In this document: piece by piece, positions 9,294 through 20,200 of the stretch
Numbering within the stretch: the stretch's first letter is position 1
How the letters are laid out: each line of letters opens with the position of its first letter
Assembly (NCBI GenBank): GCA_016932495.1
Contig: JAFGCR010000014.1
Span: 1-34,688 of the forward strand
Reading direction: 5' to 3'
Origin: Candidatus Peregrinibacteria bacterium
GTDB taxonomy: Bacteria > Patescibacteriota > Gracilibacteria > UM-FILTER-43-11
DNA length: 34,688 nt
Notes under the pieces: model-generated
The model's database searches: none
What the model saw: the letters and a program-made list of their open reading frames with translations, nothing else
Told to the model about the DNA's origin: nothing
Made by a program: the position numbers and the translations under genes

Positions 9294-11003
9294 ATGAAAG
9301 CTTCTTTCTTTCAAAAACACCGGAAAACCGCCAGCCTGCTGATTCTTTTAAATTTTGTGTTTGTCAGCAGTGCTTTCGGGCAGATGATCCCGAGCGAGGT
9401 CCTTTCTCAGGATGAGGCGGACATTTTCCCTTTTTCCCACCTGGATTTTGAGGAAACCGATCCGTTTGAGGACAATTCTGAAGAACGTACGGTGGATTAT
9501 AGTGAGGATTTATATGAAATCACCGATGAGGGGATTTACGATTCAGAGGGTTATTTTCTGGACCCCGTATCGATTGAAGAGGCGAACCTTCCTGAAGAAA
9601 CGGTAACGAGCGCCCAGGACGCTTTTGAGGCGTATAAAGAAAGCATTATTTCCAACTGGGGCGGCAAGCGGGCCTTTACCGAAAGCCGGCTGGAAGGCAT
9701 CCGATCAAACCTGAACACAGAGAAAGACCGTTTTACTCAGCTGGAAAAAGAAATCGGCGAACTGAAAGAAAAGCTCGAGCCCCTCCAGCAGAAGATCGAA
9801 AGCCTGAAAGACCAGATCAATCTCCTGAACCACCAGCTGGTCGAGACCAAAAACAAGATCACCAATGCCGAGATACAGATCGCGGATAAAGAGATCCTGC
9901 TTCGCGACCTGATGTGGGATCTGAAGCAAAGCGAAACTGAGCTGAACATCCAGCGGAACATCGTTCTCCAGTACATCCTTCTGGTGTACCAGGAAGAAGA
10001 GAAATTTTTTGATTATTATGATGAAAGCTCCAGTACCTTAAAGCTTCTTTTGGCGGACAACAGCATGAGTGAGAACCTTTTGGGAAAAGAATATCTGGAA
10101 GTCCTGGAAGAGGCGGGACGGGAAGTCTTTTATGAACTGCATGACAAGAAAGTGGCCCTGGAAGAAAAACGTGACAAAGTGAATGAAGAACGGGAGAAGC
10201 TGGATGAACTGTACCGTTCCCTTGCCCAGGAACAGCAGATCCTGGAAGAGGGCCGCCAATCCAAAAAAGACCTGCTTGAAGAAACGATGGGCGAAGAAGA
10301 GCGTTACCAGCAATTGCTGGAAGAATCTATCCAGCAGCAGCTTGAATCCGCGATCGCCATCCAGAACATGCAGGACAACATCCAGTTTATTGAAGAAAAA
10401 TTAGAACTGCTGGATGATTCGTTGGAAAAGGTGGAAAATCTGAGTCCGGATTCAGAAAGTGTCGAGACTTTAGAGCAATTCCAGCAGGAGGTCATTGACG
10501 AATCAGGGACTGATGCAGATGAAGAAGGGGCGGCGGTGCGGGAATACGCTTTTTCATGGCCCGTTCCTCCTTTGGCGATCACGGCTTATTTCCATGATCC
10601 CACGTATCCGAAAAAATGGGGGGTCCATCAGGCCATCGATATCCGCGCTAAGCAATACACTGAGATCCGCGCGCCGGCGAACGGATATGTGTTCCAGACG
10701 AAAGACAACGGTATGGGCTACAGTTACATCATCCTGGCGCATAAGAACAAGTTTGTCACCGTGTACGGCCATGTTTCGGAGATCCGCGTGAAGGCCGGGA
10801 CGGTAGTGAAAGAAGGGGATGTCATCGGCCTGAGTGGCGGCACACCCGGCACCAAAGGGGCCGGCTGGCAGACCACTGGGCCGCATCTGCATTTTGAAGT
10901 ATGGCATGAAGGCAGCCAGGCGGACCCGCTCGACTTTTTGCCGGTTTTTGACCTTCCGATAGAATATATTCCGGACCGCTTTTTAGAAAATCTGCCTCAT
11001 TAA
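9294..11003 (+). CDS. EnvC-like coiled-coil protein with M23 (LytM) peptidase domain
   Basis: Signal-peptide-like N-terminus, long coiled coil, then HQAIDIRAKQYTEIRAPANGYV...YGHVSEIRVKAGTVVKEGDVIGLSG...GPHLHFEVW. Confidence 0.9.
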   Translation: MKASFFQKHRKTASLLILLNFVFVSSAFGQMIPSEVLSQDEADIFPFSHLDFEETDPFEDNSEERTVDYSEDLYEITDEGIYDSEGYFLDPVSIEEANLPEETVTSAQDAFEAYKESIISNWGGKRAFTESRLEGIRSNLNTEKDRFTQLEKEIGELKEKLEPLQQKIESLKDQINLLNHQLVETKNKITNAEIQIADKEILLRDLMWDLKQSETELNIQRNIVLQYILLVYQEEEKFFDYYDESSSTLKLLLADNSMSENLLGKEYLEVLEEAGREVFYELHDKKVALEEKRDKVNEEREKLDELYRSLAQEQQILEEGRQSKKDLLEETMGEEERYQQLLEESIQQQLESAIAIQNMQDNIQFIEEKLELLDDSLEKVENLSPDSESVETLEQFQQEVIDESGTDADEEGAAVREYAFSWPVPPLAITAYFHDPTYPKKWGVHQAIDIRAKQYTEIRAPANGYVFQTKDNGMGYSYIILAHKNKFVTVYGHVSEIRVKAGTVVKEGDVIGLSGGTPGTKGAGWQTTGPHLHFEVWHEGSQADPLDFLPVFDLPIEYIPDRFLENLPH

Positions 11004-11674
11004 ACCGGATGGATCATCACCACATATTCTCCCTTCGGTTTCCCCGCAGGAAGTTTTTCCCCGATATCGCTGATGGTCCCTCGGAAAAAAGTTTCATGGA
11101 TCTTGGTGAGCTCTTTGGCGACCACGATTTCAGCAGCCGGTTTTAAGAAATCTTTTAATTGCGTCAGCGTCTTCATCAGCCGGTGAGGGGATTCATAAAA
11201 TACCACCGTATACTCTGAACCAGCGATTTTCTGGAAGACGGTCTGCCGTCCTTTTTTAACCGGCAAAAATCCTAAATACAGAAATTTGTCGGTGGGCAGA
11301 CCCGATGCGCACAAGGCGGTGATCACGGCGCTGGCGCCCGGGACCGGGATGACTTCAATATCATTTTCCATGGCCGCCTGGATCAGTACATAGCCCGGAT
11401 CGGAAATGCCCGGCGTGCCGGCATCCGAGATCAGGGCGACATCGTCCCCGTTTTTCAGATACGCCAGCACCTTATCCACTTTGGTCTGTCCGCTGTGGCT
11501 ATGGAAGGACAGGAGCGGTTTTTTGATGCCGTAATGATCGAGCAGGATCCTGGAATGGCGGGTGTCTTCACACGCGATCAGTTCGACAGTCTCAAGGATT
11601 TTTTTGGCGCGGAACGTCAGGTCATCGAGATTGCCGATGGGGGTGGCTACGATGTGTAATTTACCTTGTTTCAT
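11000..11674 (-). CDS. rsmI: 16S rRNA (cytidine-2'-O)-methyltransferase RsmI
   Basis: GKLHIVATPIGNLDDLTFRAKKILETVELIACEDTRHSRILL...SDAGTPGISDPGYVLIQAA...VPGASAVITAL. Track start at 11770 runs into a repeat spacer; preferred start 11674 (or 11683). Confidence 0.92.
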   Translation of the reverse strand: MKQGKLHIVATPIGNLDDLTFRAKKILETVELIACEDTRHSRILLDHYGIKKPLLSFHSHSGQTKVDKVLAYLKNGDDVALISDAGTPGISDPGYVLIQAAMENDIEVIPVPGASAVITALCASGLPTDKFLYLGFLPVKKGRQTVFQKIAGSEYTVVFYESPHRLMKTLTQLKDFLKPAAEIVVAKELTKIHETFFRGTISDIGEKLPAGKPKGEYVVMIHPV

Positions 11675-11684
11675 AAATTTCATG

Positions 11685-11785
11685 TTGTGGGGCCATTTCA
11701 TTGTGGGGCAATTGTGGGGCCGCTTCGCTGTGGGGCGATTGTGGTTACAATTCAACCATCGCTCCACCATCGCTCCACTATTCGT
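11685..11785. repeat. Spacer repeat array E
   Basis: TGTGGGGC begins at 11686, 11702, 11713 and 11729 (spacing 16/11/16), giving two 27-bp composite units; followed by inverted-like CCATCGCTCCACCATCGCTCCAC. Confidence 0.85.
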
Positions 11786-12109
11786 TTACCCGTTCGACAT
11801 CAGATGTAAGTGGATATGGAAGATGATCTGGCCGGCTGATTCCCCGACATTGAACAACAGCTGGTAGCCGTCCAGCTTTTTTTCTTTCGCGATGTTGCGC
11901 GCCGCTAAGGCCATCTTGCCCACCAGCACCTCATCCGCTTCATCTTCTCTGAGGTCTTTAATAGTGTCGATGTGTTTTTTGGGCACGATCAGAACATGGG
12001 TTTTAGCTTTGGGATGAATATCATTAAAGGCGATGAGATCGTTATCCTCATACACGATTTCCGAAGGGATCTCTTTTTTAATGATCTTACAGAAAATACA
12101 GTCATCCAT
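11786..12109 (-). CDS. HIT family (HinT-like) protein
   Basis: CIFCKIIKKEIPSEIVYEDNDLIAFNDIHPKAKTHVLIVPKKHI...ESAGQIIFHIHLHLM (HIT motif). Confidence 0.93.
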   Translation of the reverse strand: MDDCIFCKIIKKEIPSEIVYEDNDLIAFNDIHPKAKTHVLIVPKKHIDTIKDLREDEADEVLVGKMALAARNIAKEKKLDGYQLLFNVGESAGQIIFHIHLHLMSNG

Positions 12110-12124
12110 GCGCGCAGGATTAAG

Positions 12125-12829
12125 TTATAAATTCGTTATAGGCAGGTCCAGACCTTCCAGCTCTTCTTTCAGGTCGGTTTTGACCTCTTCCTCAATGGCC
12201 GGTTTGTCATCTTCCAGATATCCGCTGATGACTTTTTTGATGTTTTCAAAGGGCTGCTGGCCGATGAGTTTGTATTCATTGATCAGCAGGGTCGGTTTGA
12301 CCATCACCTGATTTAAAGACGCGTATTCAATATCGTCCTGAACCGCTTTTTCATGCACTTTTGCTTCCATGCAGTCTGTCAGCGCCTCTGTGTTCAGCCC
12401 CAGGCCTTTTCCCAGCCCGATGAGTGATTTGGCGCTCAGATCTTCTTTATTATCATGGATTTTTTCGTACAGGTCCCAAAAATGTTCCTGGTCCGCCGCG
12501 CATTTCAGGGCTAATGCGGACTCGTAAAGCGGTTCATCATTGATATCCGGAACGACATAGAGATGCAGGTCGATCTTTCCCGTTTCCTGCGCCAGCGCCT
12601 TTATTCTCGGCAGGGTGTTTTTCGCAAAATCCGTGCAGTCCGCGCACGTCAGGTCGTCGAAGGCGTCGATCCGCACCTTGTTGGGCAGGGAGGGGCCTTC
12701 CTGCCGAAACGTATAGGTGAAATCCGGCGGAATCGGGCTTTCCACTCTTACAACCGGTTGGCCGGAATAGCCCATAAAAACTAAAAAGGCCAAAACGATG
12801 CTGATGAATGTCGACGCGTTTAATTTCAT
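12125..12829 (-). CDS. DsbA-like thioredoxin-fold protein
   Basis: N-terminal hydrophobic anchor; FDDLTCADCTDFAKNTLPRIKAL (CxxC); KPTLLINEYKLIGQQPFENIKKVI near the C-terminus (cis-Pro-type segment). Confidence 0.8.
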   Translation of the reverse strand: MKLNASTFISIVLAFLVFMGYSGQPVVRVESPIPPDFTYTFRQEGPSLPNKVRIDAFDDLTCADCTDFAKNTLPRIKALAQETGKIDLHLYVVPDINDEPLYESALALKCAADQEHFWDLYEKIHDNKEDLSAKSLIGLGKGLGLNTEALTDCMEAKVHEKAVQDDIEYASLNQVMVKPTLLINEYKLIGQQPFENIKKVISGYLEDDKPAIEEEVKTDLKEELEGLDLPITNL

Positions 12830-12833
12830 GACC

Positions 12834-13523
12834 TTAATCTATCAGTTCGGCCCCTTTATTACAAGCGCTCCCTATCCAGATGAAATCCGTTTTTCCCCTG
12901 AAGGTTTTTTCAGATGTTTTCAGACTGACGGGACCCTTAAACTGGCCAAAGACCATTGATCTTTTTCCGCTTAATCCGGCCGATTCCGCCCCCTGTTCCT
13001 TCAGAATCCTGACCAGTGCTTTTAGGTCGGGGAAATAAGACGGGGGATTATGATTTTTGGCCCATTCTGGATCAATGAGGATGTGTTTCGGGCGGATCAG
13101 CACTATTTTTTTACTCGTTTCAGGGAGACTAAAAAAGATTTTCAGGATCGCGGGCATTTTAGGGTCAATGGTTTTGGCGATTGCTGACAGTTTTTTATTC
13201 GGCAGATTAAATCCCCATAATTGATTCAGCGCGATCAGCGCGCCGGCCGCGTTACTTAACTGGGAATGGAGGCCGCTGAAAGTGGGAATGTTTTTTTCGA
13301 TGCCGATTTTTACCCCGAATTTATTCGGTTTTAATTTTTGCAGCGCCGCTGCCGCTTTAAAAACCGGGTTTTCATCATTGGTCGGGATCTTATACCCTTT
13401 TGTTTTGAGGAGGTGTATTTTACGCTCGTTAATGGTTTTGATGGCCAACTTGTCATACAGGGCAACAGGAATCCATTTTTTGCCACTCACAATAAAAGCT
13501 GGTGTTTCAATCGTTATTTTCAT
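12834..13523 (-). CDS. Degenerate IspE-like GHMP kinase family protein
   Basis: KNIPTFSGLHSQLSNAAGALIALNQLWGF aligns by eye with the IspE ATP-binding motif region; SAGLSGKRSMVFGQF resembles the C-terminal GHMP motif. Short at 229 aa. Confidence 0.55.
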   Translation of the reverse strand: MKITIETPAFIVSGKKWIPVALYDKLAIKTINERKIHLLKTKGYKIPTNDENPVFKAAAALQKLKPNKFGVKIGIEKNIPTFSGLHSQLSNAAGALIALNQLWGFNLPNKKLSAIAKTIDPKMPAILKIFFSLPETSKKIVLIRPKHILIDPEWAKNHNPPSYFPDLKALVRILKEQGAESAGLSGKRSMVFGQFKGPVSLKTSEKTFRGKTDFIWIGSACNKGAELID

Positions 13524-13595
13524 GGGCTGATTATAAATGAAAGTGATTAGACGGAAAAGTAAGCGGTGTGATACAATACTTAAAACAGTGTTTTA

Positions 13596-13624
13596 TTGCC
13601 ATTTTTGGTCAAAATTGGTATAAT
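13596..13624 (+). promoter_or_regulatory. Sigma70-type promoter with extended -10
   Basis: TTGCCA (13596-13601), 17-nt spacer, TGG-TATAAT (-10 at 13619-13624); upstream of the 187-aa gene. Confidence 0.7.
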
Positions 13625-13637
13625 TAATTAATTAAAA

Positions 13638-13688
13638 GATTGAAGATTAATTTTTAACAGCGAAGCGTTTCAATTTTCAATCTTCAAT
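13638..13688. repeat. 51-bp quasi-palindromic repeat, copy 1 (F)
   Basis: GATTGAAGATTAATTTTTAACAGCGAAGCGTTTCAATTTTCAATCTTCAAT; matches 20811-20861 with 4 differences, no gaps. Confidence 0.9.
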
Positions 13689-13695
13689 AAAAAGA

Positions 13696-14259
13696 ATGCC
13701 CGCTAAAAACCAACATCCAGAGGCCGAAAAAAAACAACCCTCCGCCCACGAGTCGGTGGAGTCGTTTATTGGCCGGAAAAAGGCGGAAAAAGAGGCTGAA
13801 GTCAGAGAAGCAGTTTCCGAAAAAATGGCCGGTACGCAGGAAGAAGTGGCCGAAGTGATCGGTAGCGCGGAAAAGCCGAAAGAAAAAGTCTCTAAAAAGG
13901 CCGGGGAAAAAGGGGAGGGAAAGATGCCGGCGGGCAAAGCTCCGTCTGATGACCAAGCCGCTCAGGTCATTACGGCGGATTTAAAGGATTATGATTTTCC
14001 TTCCGAAGAGGTGATGGTCAAAAAGATCCGTACCGCCATTCAGGCTCAGATCAAATTCGAATGGAAGCGGGCGAAAAATTTTCAGGGAAAATTGGATAGC
14101 GGGGGGGCGGACGGGTATAACAAATCCATTGCCCGCATCCGCAGTCTTAAGCAGGTTTTGGCTTCCCTGTTCACTTCGGCGGCAGGTTTCTTAAAAAACC
14201 TGTACGTCAAATATTTCACGCCGGATGGGAAGCGGAGGAAGATGGAGGAGGTGGAGTAG
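13696..14259 (+). CDS. Uncharacterised charged protein, 187 aa
   Basis: Open ORF after a good promoter; Lys/Glu/Ala-rich N-terminal half, helical C-terminal half; no family recognised. Confidence 0.7.
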   Translation: MPAKNQHPEAEKKQPSAHESVESFIGRKKAEKEAEVREAVSEKMAGTQEEVAEVIGSAEKPKEKVSKKAGEKGEGKMPAGKAPSDDQAAQVITADLKDYDFPSEEVMVKKIRTAIQAQIKFEWKRAKNFQGKLDSGGADGYNKSIARIRSLKQVLASLFTSAAGFLKNLYVKYFTPDGKRRKMEEVE

Positions 14260-14262
14260 GGA

Positions 14263-17200
14263 TTAAACAGTTGCTTTCGCCTTTTCCTTTTCCCACCAGT
14301 TATTCAGAATCTCTACCATCTTTTCTTTTGGTAGTCCTATTTTTTCGTAAAACTTGATCCAGTTGCCGCTTCGGTCAGCGTCCAGCACTTCGGTGTCAAT
14401 AATTCCCGCTTTATCAAAATCGATATCTCCACCGTCCACTTCAAAGGGGCGTTCGGCACCCGCCACCCAATGATGTTTTGCGGATTCGCCCTTTATCCAG
14501 TTTAATAGGTTGCTCATGGAAACTGCCTGGGCAAAATTGAGGCTGGTGGCATAATTCTCGATATTCCATGTATCACCTGATTTTTTAATAGTCGTTTTAG
14601 CGTCAGAATCCAGACGTTTTAACAGGATGGTATTTTGATCTTTTACTTCAAAATCCAGCTGACTCCAGTTCATGCCTTCTTTGATTCGGGTGATTTCTGC
14701 AGTGTACTCCTGTTCAAAATGTTCAGATTCTTTGGGTTCCTGATTTTCAAATGAAGCGGGCGCAATGTGTCCGATTTCTTTACGTCCTTTATGGAATTTA
14801 CGGATGGCTTCATTGTAACCGTTTTGAAGTATTTCTGCCATGCTCCTGACTTGATAGGCGAAATTAAAGCATTGGGCGTCATGTATAAATTCAGTGGTCG
14901 ATACCACAAAGGAGCGGTGGCGGTATCCCAGTACATCGTTGCTGTTCTGATAAAACCGCTCCACAACCTCCTTTATGAATCCTTCTTTATTCATATCCTG
15001 TTCGTCCAGTGTAAGATCGAATGACAGGCCTGGGTTAAACATATGCCATTCGCTTCCGTCCCAGTAGATTCCGTGGAATTCCTCTTTTTCTTCGCAGAAA
15101 AATTCTTTGATTGTCGCCTCGTCCGCATCTCCCGTGTAACCAAAGTATTCCGCGAGCCGGTACATGGCGTACAAGCCCGGTTTCCGGCTTTCTTCGGGAA
15201 TGTTTTTTTCAAATTGCTGATAACTCGGGGAATTTTTTACATCCATGTCGTTTAAATTTGTCAGGACTTCATCTAAGGTCATGGGCGGTTCGAAAAGTTT
15301 GGGATTACTCAACGCCATTTTCCAGTGCACACTCCGTTTAGCCACCAGATAATTCCGGATCATGGTCGCGTATTCACGCATGGCATACATGATGCCGGGA
15401 TTTTCCGCCAGTTTTTTTTCTGCTTCAGGGTCTTCGGTGACTTTATGGATCTGAACATACAACCGAAGCAGATAGAATGTATCCATTTTTTCCAGATTTT
15501 CTTCCAGATAGGGGTTCTCCTTTTTATCGAATGTGAGTAAGTGGCTTTTGTACGCATCGATCAGTAAGTAGGGCGCAAAATCCCTTTTGGCCTCTGGGCT
15601 GAAAGAGGTTCCTGTGATGTCGTAGCGTTCATCCATCAGGTCATAAACGGTTCCTTCACTGACAAATTTCAGTTCACCGCCCGCCCGCTTTTTTTCTTCG
15701 CGCATTTGCATCAGGTCATCAAAAAGCTGAGCGTCGGCAATGAATTGTTTAGCGGCTCCATAATTTTTTACGCTGGTTGCAATGCTATGCTGAAAATAAT
15801 ATTCATGATATTTGGTATAGCTTTTTTCAATGGCTTCGTTGATTTCGTAATTTTTCGCCCCTTGTTTTTTATTTTCATCAAACATGATGTTGTAGATCTC
15901 CGGGTTTTTATGAGCTGCGATAAGCGCTTTGAACATCTTATGCATGATTTTCTTTTTCTCTTCGATGCCTTTGTCCACTTCCTTATCCAGTGCTTTTTGA
16001 TAGGCATATGGATTGGTTTCTCCGAAAGCCGAACCGGAGGCTTTGAAGCCCGAAATCCATGATTCACCTAAATTGACTCCATGGTAAGTGGTGAACCATT
16101 GATGGATTAAATCGTCATACGGGTAGCTCTGCAACCATTCCGCTTCACTGCGAACCCTTTCCTCTGCCACTTCATACATTTTTTCTCCTGCATAAACCAC
16201 AAAAGTGGCCGGGACCCATGCGCGTCCAAGTGCTTTAGTGGCAGCACCTCCTTTGCCGAACAGTGTCATTGCAAAAGCGGTGTCGATGGCAGTGTTGGCT
16301 AAATAGAGTCCCCCCATGGCTGTTTCCATTCCAACCCTTTCAGGATTATCCGTTGAGACGGCTTCATAAAGGTGGGAACCTGAACTCCAGGCGCCAACTG
16401 CCGGGGCTGCCACGAATAACGCTTTGCCGCCTCCTTTTAAGAATTTTAAGGCTTTTATCAGTTTGCTTGATTCATTAATCGCTTTGAAAGCTTTTTGCGA
16501 ATTTTCCATAGCGGCCTCGACGGCTTTTTGAGTTGTTTTTAAGGTTTCGGCAGACCCTTTGGCTGTTTTCATGGCTTCTTCCACTTTTTTTAGTTCGTTC
16601 AGCTGGGCGACCAATTTTTCCATTTCTTTTTTAGCTTCAGCCGCTTTATTCAGTAGCTCTTCTGCCTTGGCCGCGTTTTTCATTTTATTGGCGCGGGCAA
16701 TTGCTTTTTCAATGGTGGTCATATCGGCTTCCGCATTGGCGAGCATTTTTTGCAGATTTCCTTCGGCCTGGGCGTAACGGTCAAACCGTTTGGCTACATT
16801 TTTATATACATTGCTTAGTTTTTCTTTGGCCTTCCCCGCTTTTTCCCCGATGGCTTTCCTGAGTTTGGCGAGGCGGGATTCGGTTTTTCCGGAGGTTCCG
16901 ATTTTTTCTCCTTCTTCCAGAACATGTTTAATATCTTCAGCGCTTCCCCCTTTCAGCATTTGTTCGATCACTTCACTTTCCGCAGCAAGACCTCTTTCTT
17001 TTAATGAGTTCTGGATTCCTTTTTTGATATCGTCGATTTGGCCCTGAAGTTTTGCTCGTACATCCAAACGCATTTCAGTGCTTAATTTTGATTCCAGTAT
17101 TCCGATTTCTTCCAGCTCCCTCGCATAAAAAGTCGCAGCTTCTACTTGAGTGACTGCGGCAGGCGCACCACTTTCCATTTTTGATAAGATTTCTTTGATT

Positions 17201-20200
17201 TTATTTTGGTCTTTGGTGTCCGCGATCAGTTCCGCTGTTTTCCGGTCAATAGTTACGCCTTTTTTGGCTAATGTTTTTTGGATTTTATCGGCGTCGACTT
17301 GCTTGGCCAATGTCTTAAGCAGTTGATTGAATTTTTTAGTGCCGGCAACGGCTTCAATGATCTCTTTGTTGCTAAGATACTGGCTCCCGTCGGTTACCAT
17401 ACCAATAAATTTTTTGACATATTTAGGATTTTTAAGCTGTCCTAACAAATATTCTCTTTCCGACCCATTTATTACACCGATTTCTTTAATTATTGGCTTA
17501 AGTTTCTTATAACTGTCCGCATTTTTAAATTCAGGATGGCTGATTAATTTCGAAAAAAAGTCATCCAATTTTTCCGCTTTGTTGTATGCCTTGTCGATGT
17601 CAATAGCTTCACTTCCTTCTTTTAATACCGTGATTTCTCCTCGCCCTCTTCCGCCAAAAATTCCATCATAACGGTCGGCAAATCGTTGTGTATAAATGTG
17701 CAGCATACGCTTGTTCCAGTCAGGCATTAATAATCGGCTGAACTCCTTTTTTGTTCCGGCCGCCCATGCATATTTGGCCCTTTTCCATAACCCCATTTTC
17801 GCTAAGGGCTTTACGGAATAATAATGCCGGAGCATTTTAGCGTCCCGGAGCATAAGGTTGATTGCCTGACTTGGTGATTTTCTGTATTTGAGGATACTGA
17901 CAGCGGCCAAGCCTTTTTCTTTGCCAAACCGATATAATTTGTAAGCGCTTTTAGTGGGCAGTGTTATTGGTGTCGTAAATCCTTTTCTGAATCCTTTAAC
18001 CCCCCCCCACACTTTTGAAAGGGGTCCTCCCTTTGCCTTAAGGATTCCAACGGTTGTACCGATGGCAATGTAAGGTGACGTACCGACAGCCCATACTTTC
18101 AAACCTTCTCCGACATCCCCATTGATCCATGCTTTAACGGCATCGACCGCGGCCCCCATCGGCTTAAAAAAGATATGTTTTAAACCCACTTGTATATAAC
18201 CCATATGAGGTTCTTCCCGGGAAAAGAAAAGTGTAAAACCTTGGCTTACAATCAGACTGAGCATCGCTGTCCATCCACCATCCAGAGCCTCTTTCCATTC
18301 CTCATCGCTGACATCCAGAGCCGCTCTGAAAGGGGCAATAGAATCTTTGGCCATCACAATGGATCCCCTCACAGCCTCCTGTCCGAACCCTCCGCCGAAT
18401 GTAAGAAAATCTGCTTTCGCCATCTGTCCAAGGAATTGTTTGCGTCTTTCAGGGGGCAATTCATCAGTCCATGGTGATAGTGCTTCTTCGGCGGTTTTGG
18501 CTACATTTTCTATTCGTTGTTTTGCGTATTCCTGCAAGCGGCTGAAATACGGCTTAAGGATTGCCAGATCCGGCAGCTTTATATTGAAGTTCGTTTCGGC
18601 ATTCGAAAGCACGTAAACCAATTCAGACAGATAACGGGTTTTAACCTCCGGGCTTACCGTATTCAGCAGTGTGTAAAGCAGAGCTAATTGGGTCGGTTGG
18701 CCGACTTTTTGCTCAGGATTTTTAAAGTCGATATTTTTTGAGACAAAATTTAAATAAACGGCGTCTGAGAAAGCAATGGGTTCCGGTGAATCGAAATACC
18801 TCTGGAGCAGATTTGAATTGTTTTTAGGATTTCCGATGGATTCGGTAGGAAGTTCAAAACGTTTAATACAATTGGGGATTATATCTTCGAGTGTCCGTTT
18901 TTTTATGGTTTCAAAGAATTTTTCGGCCGCTAAGATCGCGTTGATCGATCTGCCTTCGGCACGGGCATTGCTTAAAACGTCTTTTGTCTTCATATTCAGC
19001 GTTGCCCCACGGAAAATATCTTTAAAAGCAATGGCTCGGAAATCACGTTTTTCCTCTTTTGTTAAAAGCTGGGTCTCGATACCTAAATGTCTGCTTAAAT
19101 CTTCAAGGAATTTCCCTTTTTCATCCTTCTTTTCAGCGCCATGGACGGCTTTTTTGATTGATTGTTTCAATTCCACTATTTCGTAGCTGCCTGCCGCAAT
19201 GGCTTTCTTTAAACTTTCCTGTACATTTTTATTGATTTTATGGGCAGGATCTTCGGCCAGATGTTTTTCAACAAAATCTTTTAGAAGCATACTTCCGTAA
19301 TCAAATCGCCCCCCCATACCTTTCTGCAGACCGTAATAGGTTGATGCAATGATATTAAAAGCTGCGTAAATATTTTCCGGTTTTACATTATTGATCGGCA
19401 TGAGTTCATTGTCATTCGGGATAGTTCCTTCTTCACCCATGTCTTTGAACTTTTGCCAAAAGGCCGCAATGTCTCCTACCTTTTTCTCTTTTAACCGTTT
19501 GCATATATTCAGTATTTCAGCTTTATCACCTGGCTGATACCGCCTTTCATTCAAACAATGGAGGGCGATTAAAAGGCTTACTGGCCCATCAAAATCAGCC
19601 TCTTTTTTCAAGATATCCGCCTGTTCTTTTCCTTTGTCCAATAGTCCTTTAGCCTTATCTTCCCCCTCCGCCGCCTTTGCTGCCGCTGCCGCCTCCAATG
19701 CCGCGATCCTTTCCTCAGCCTCTTTGAGTTTTCCATCTTTCATTTTTCCCGCAATGTCATCCAGGTCCGCGTCACCGATTTTGATGCCCATTTTGGCATA
19801 CAGGAGTTTTTTCAGTTCCCCCCGGCCTAAAAAGAGGCCGAGCAAAAGAATACCTAAAATCCCCATGGTCTTTTTGCTGGGCATCAGGCTTTCAAAAAAT
19901 CCTTTTTCACTGCCTTGCCCCAGGGTTTCAGGGGTTTCATCTTTTCTTCCCCAGTCGAATATGCCTTTGAGGACTTTGTAGCCCAGATAGGCGCCTACAG
20001 CGCCTACAGCCAGAAGGCCGATGGTGGCGGTCTTGTCCCGTTTCCACATATCTCCCAGTTCGTCGAGCCATTTTTTGCTTTTTTCCTGGGCGTTTGAGGT
20101 GATCTCCTGCCAGGCTTCCTGCAAATGTTTGCCGGTCGGGCCGCCCTGACCGGTGAGTTCATTGTATTTTTCGATGGCGGCGGTTTCAAAACCATGGACT

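Noticed and set aside
12125-12829. DsbA-like protein as an unusual system
   Set aside because: CxxC and cis-Pro-type features look like an ordinary thioredoxin-fold oxidoreductase.
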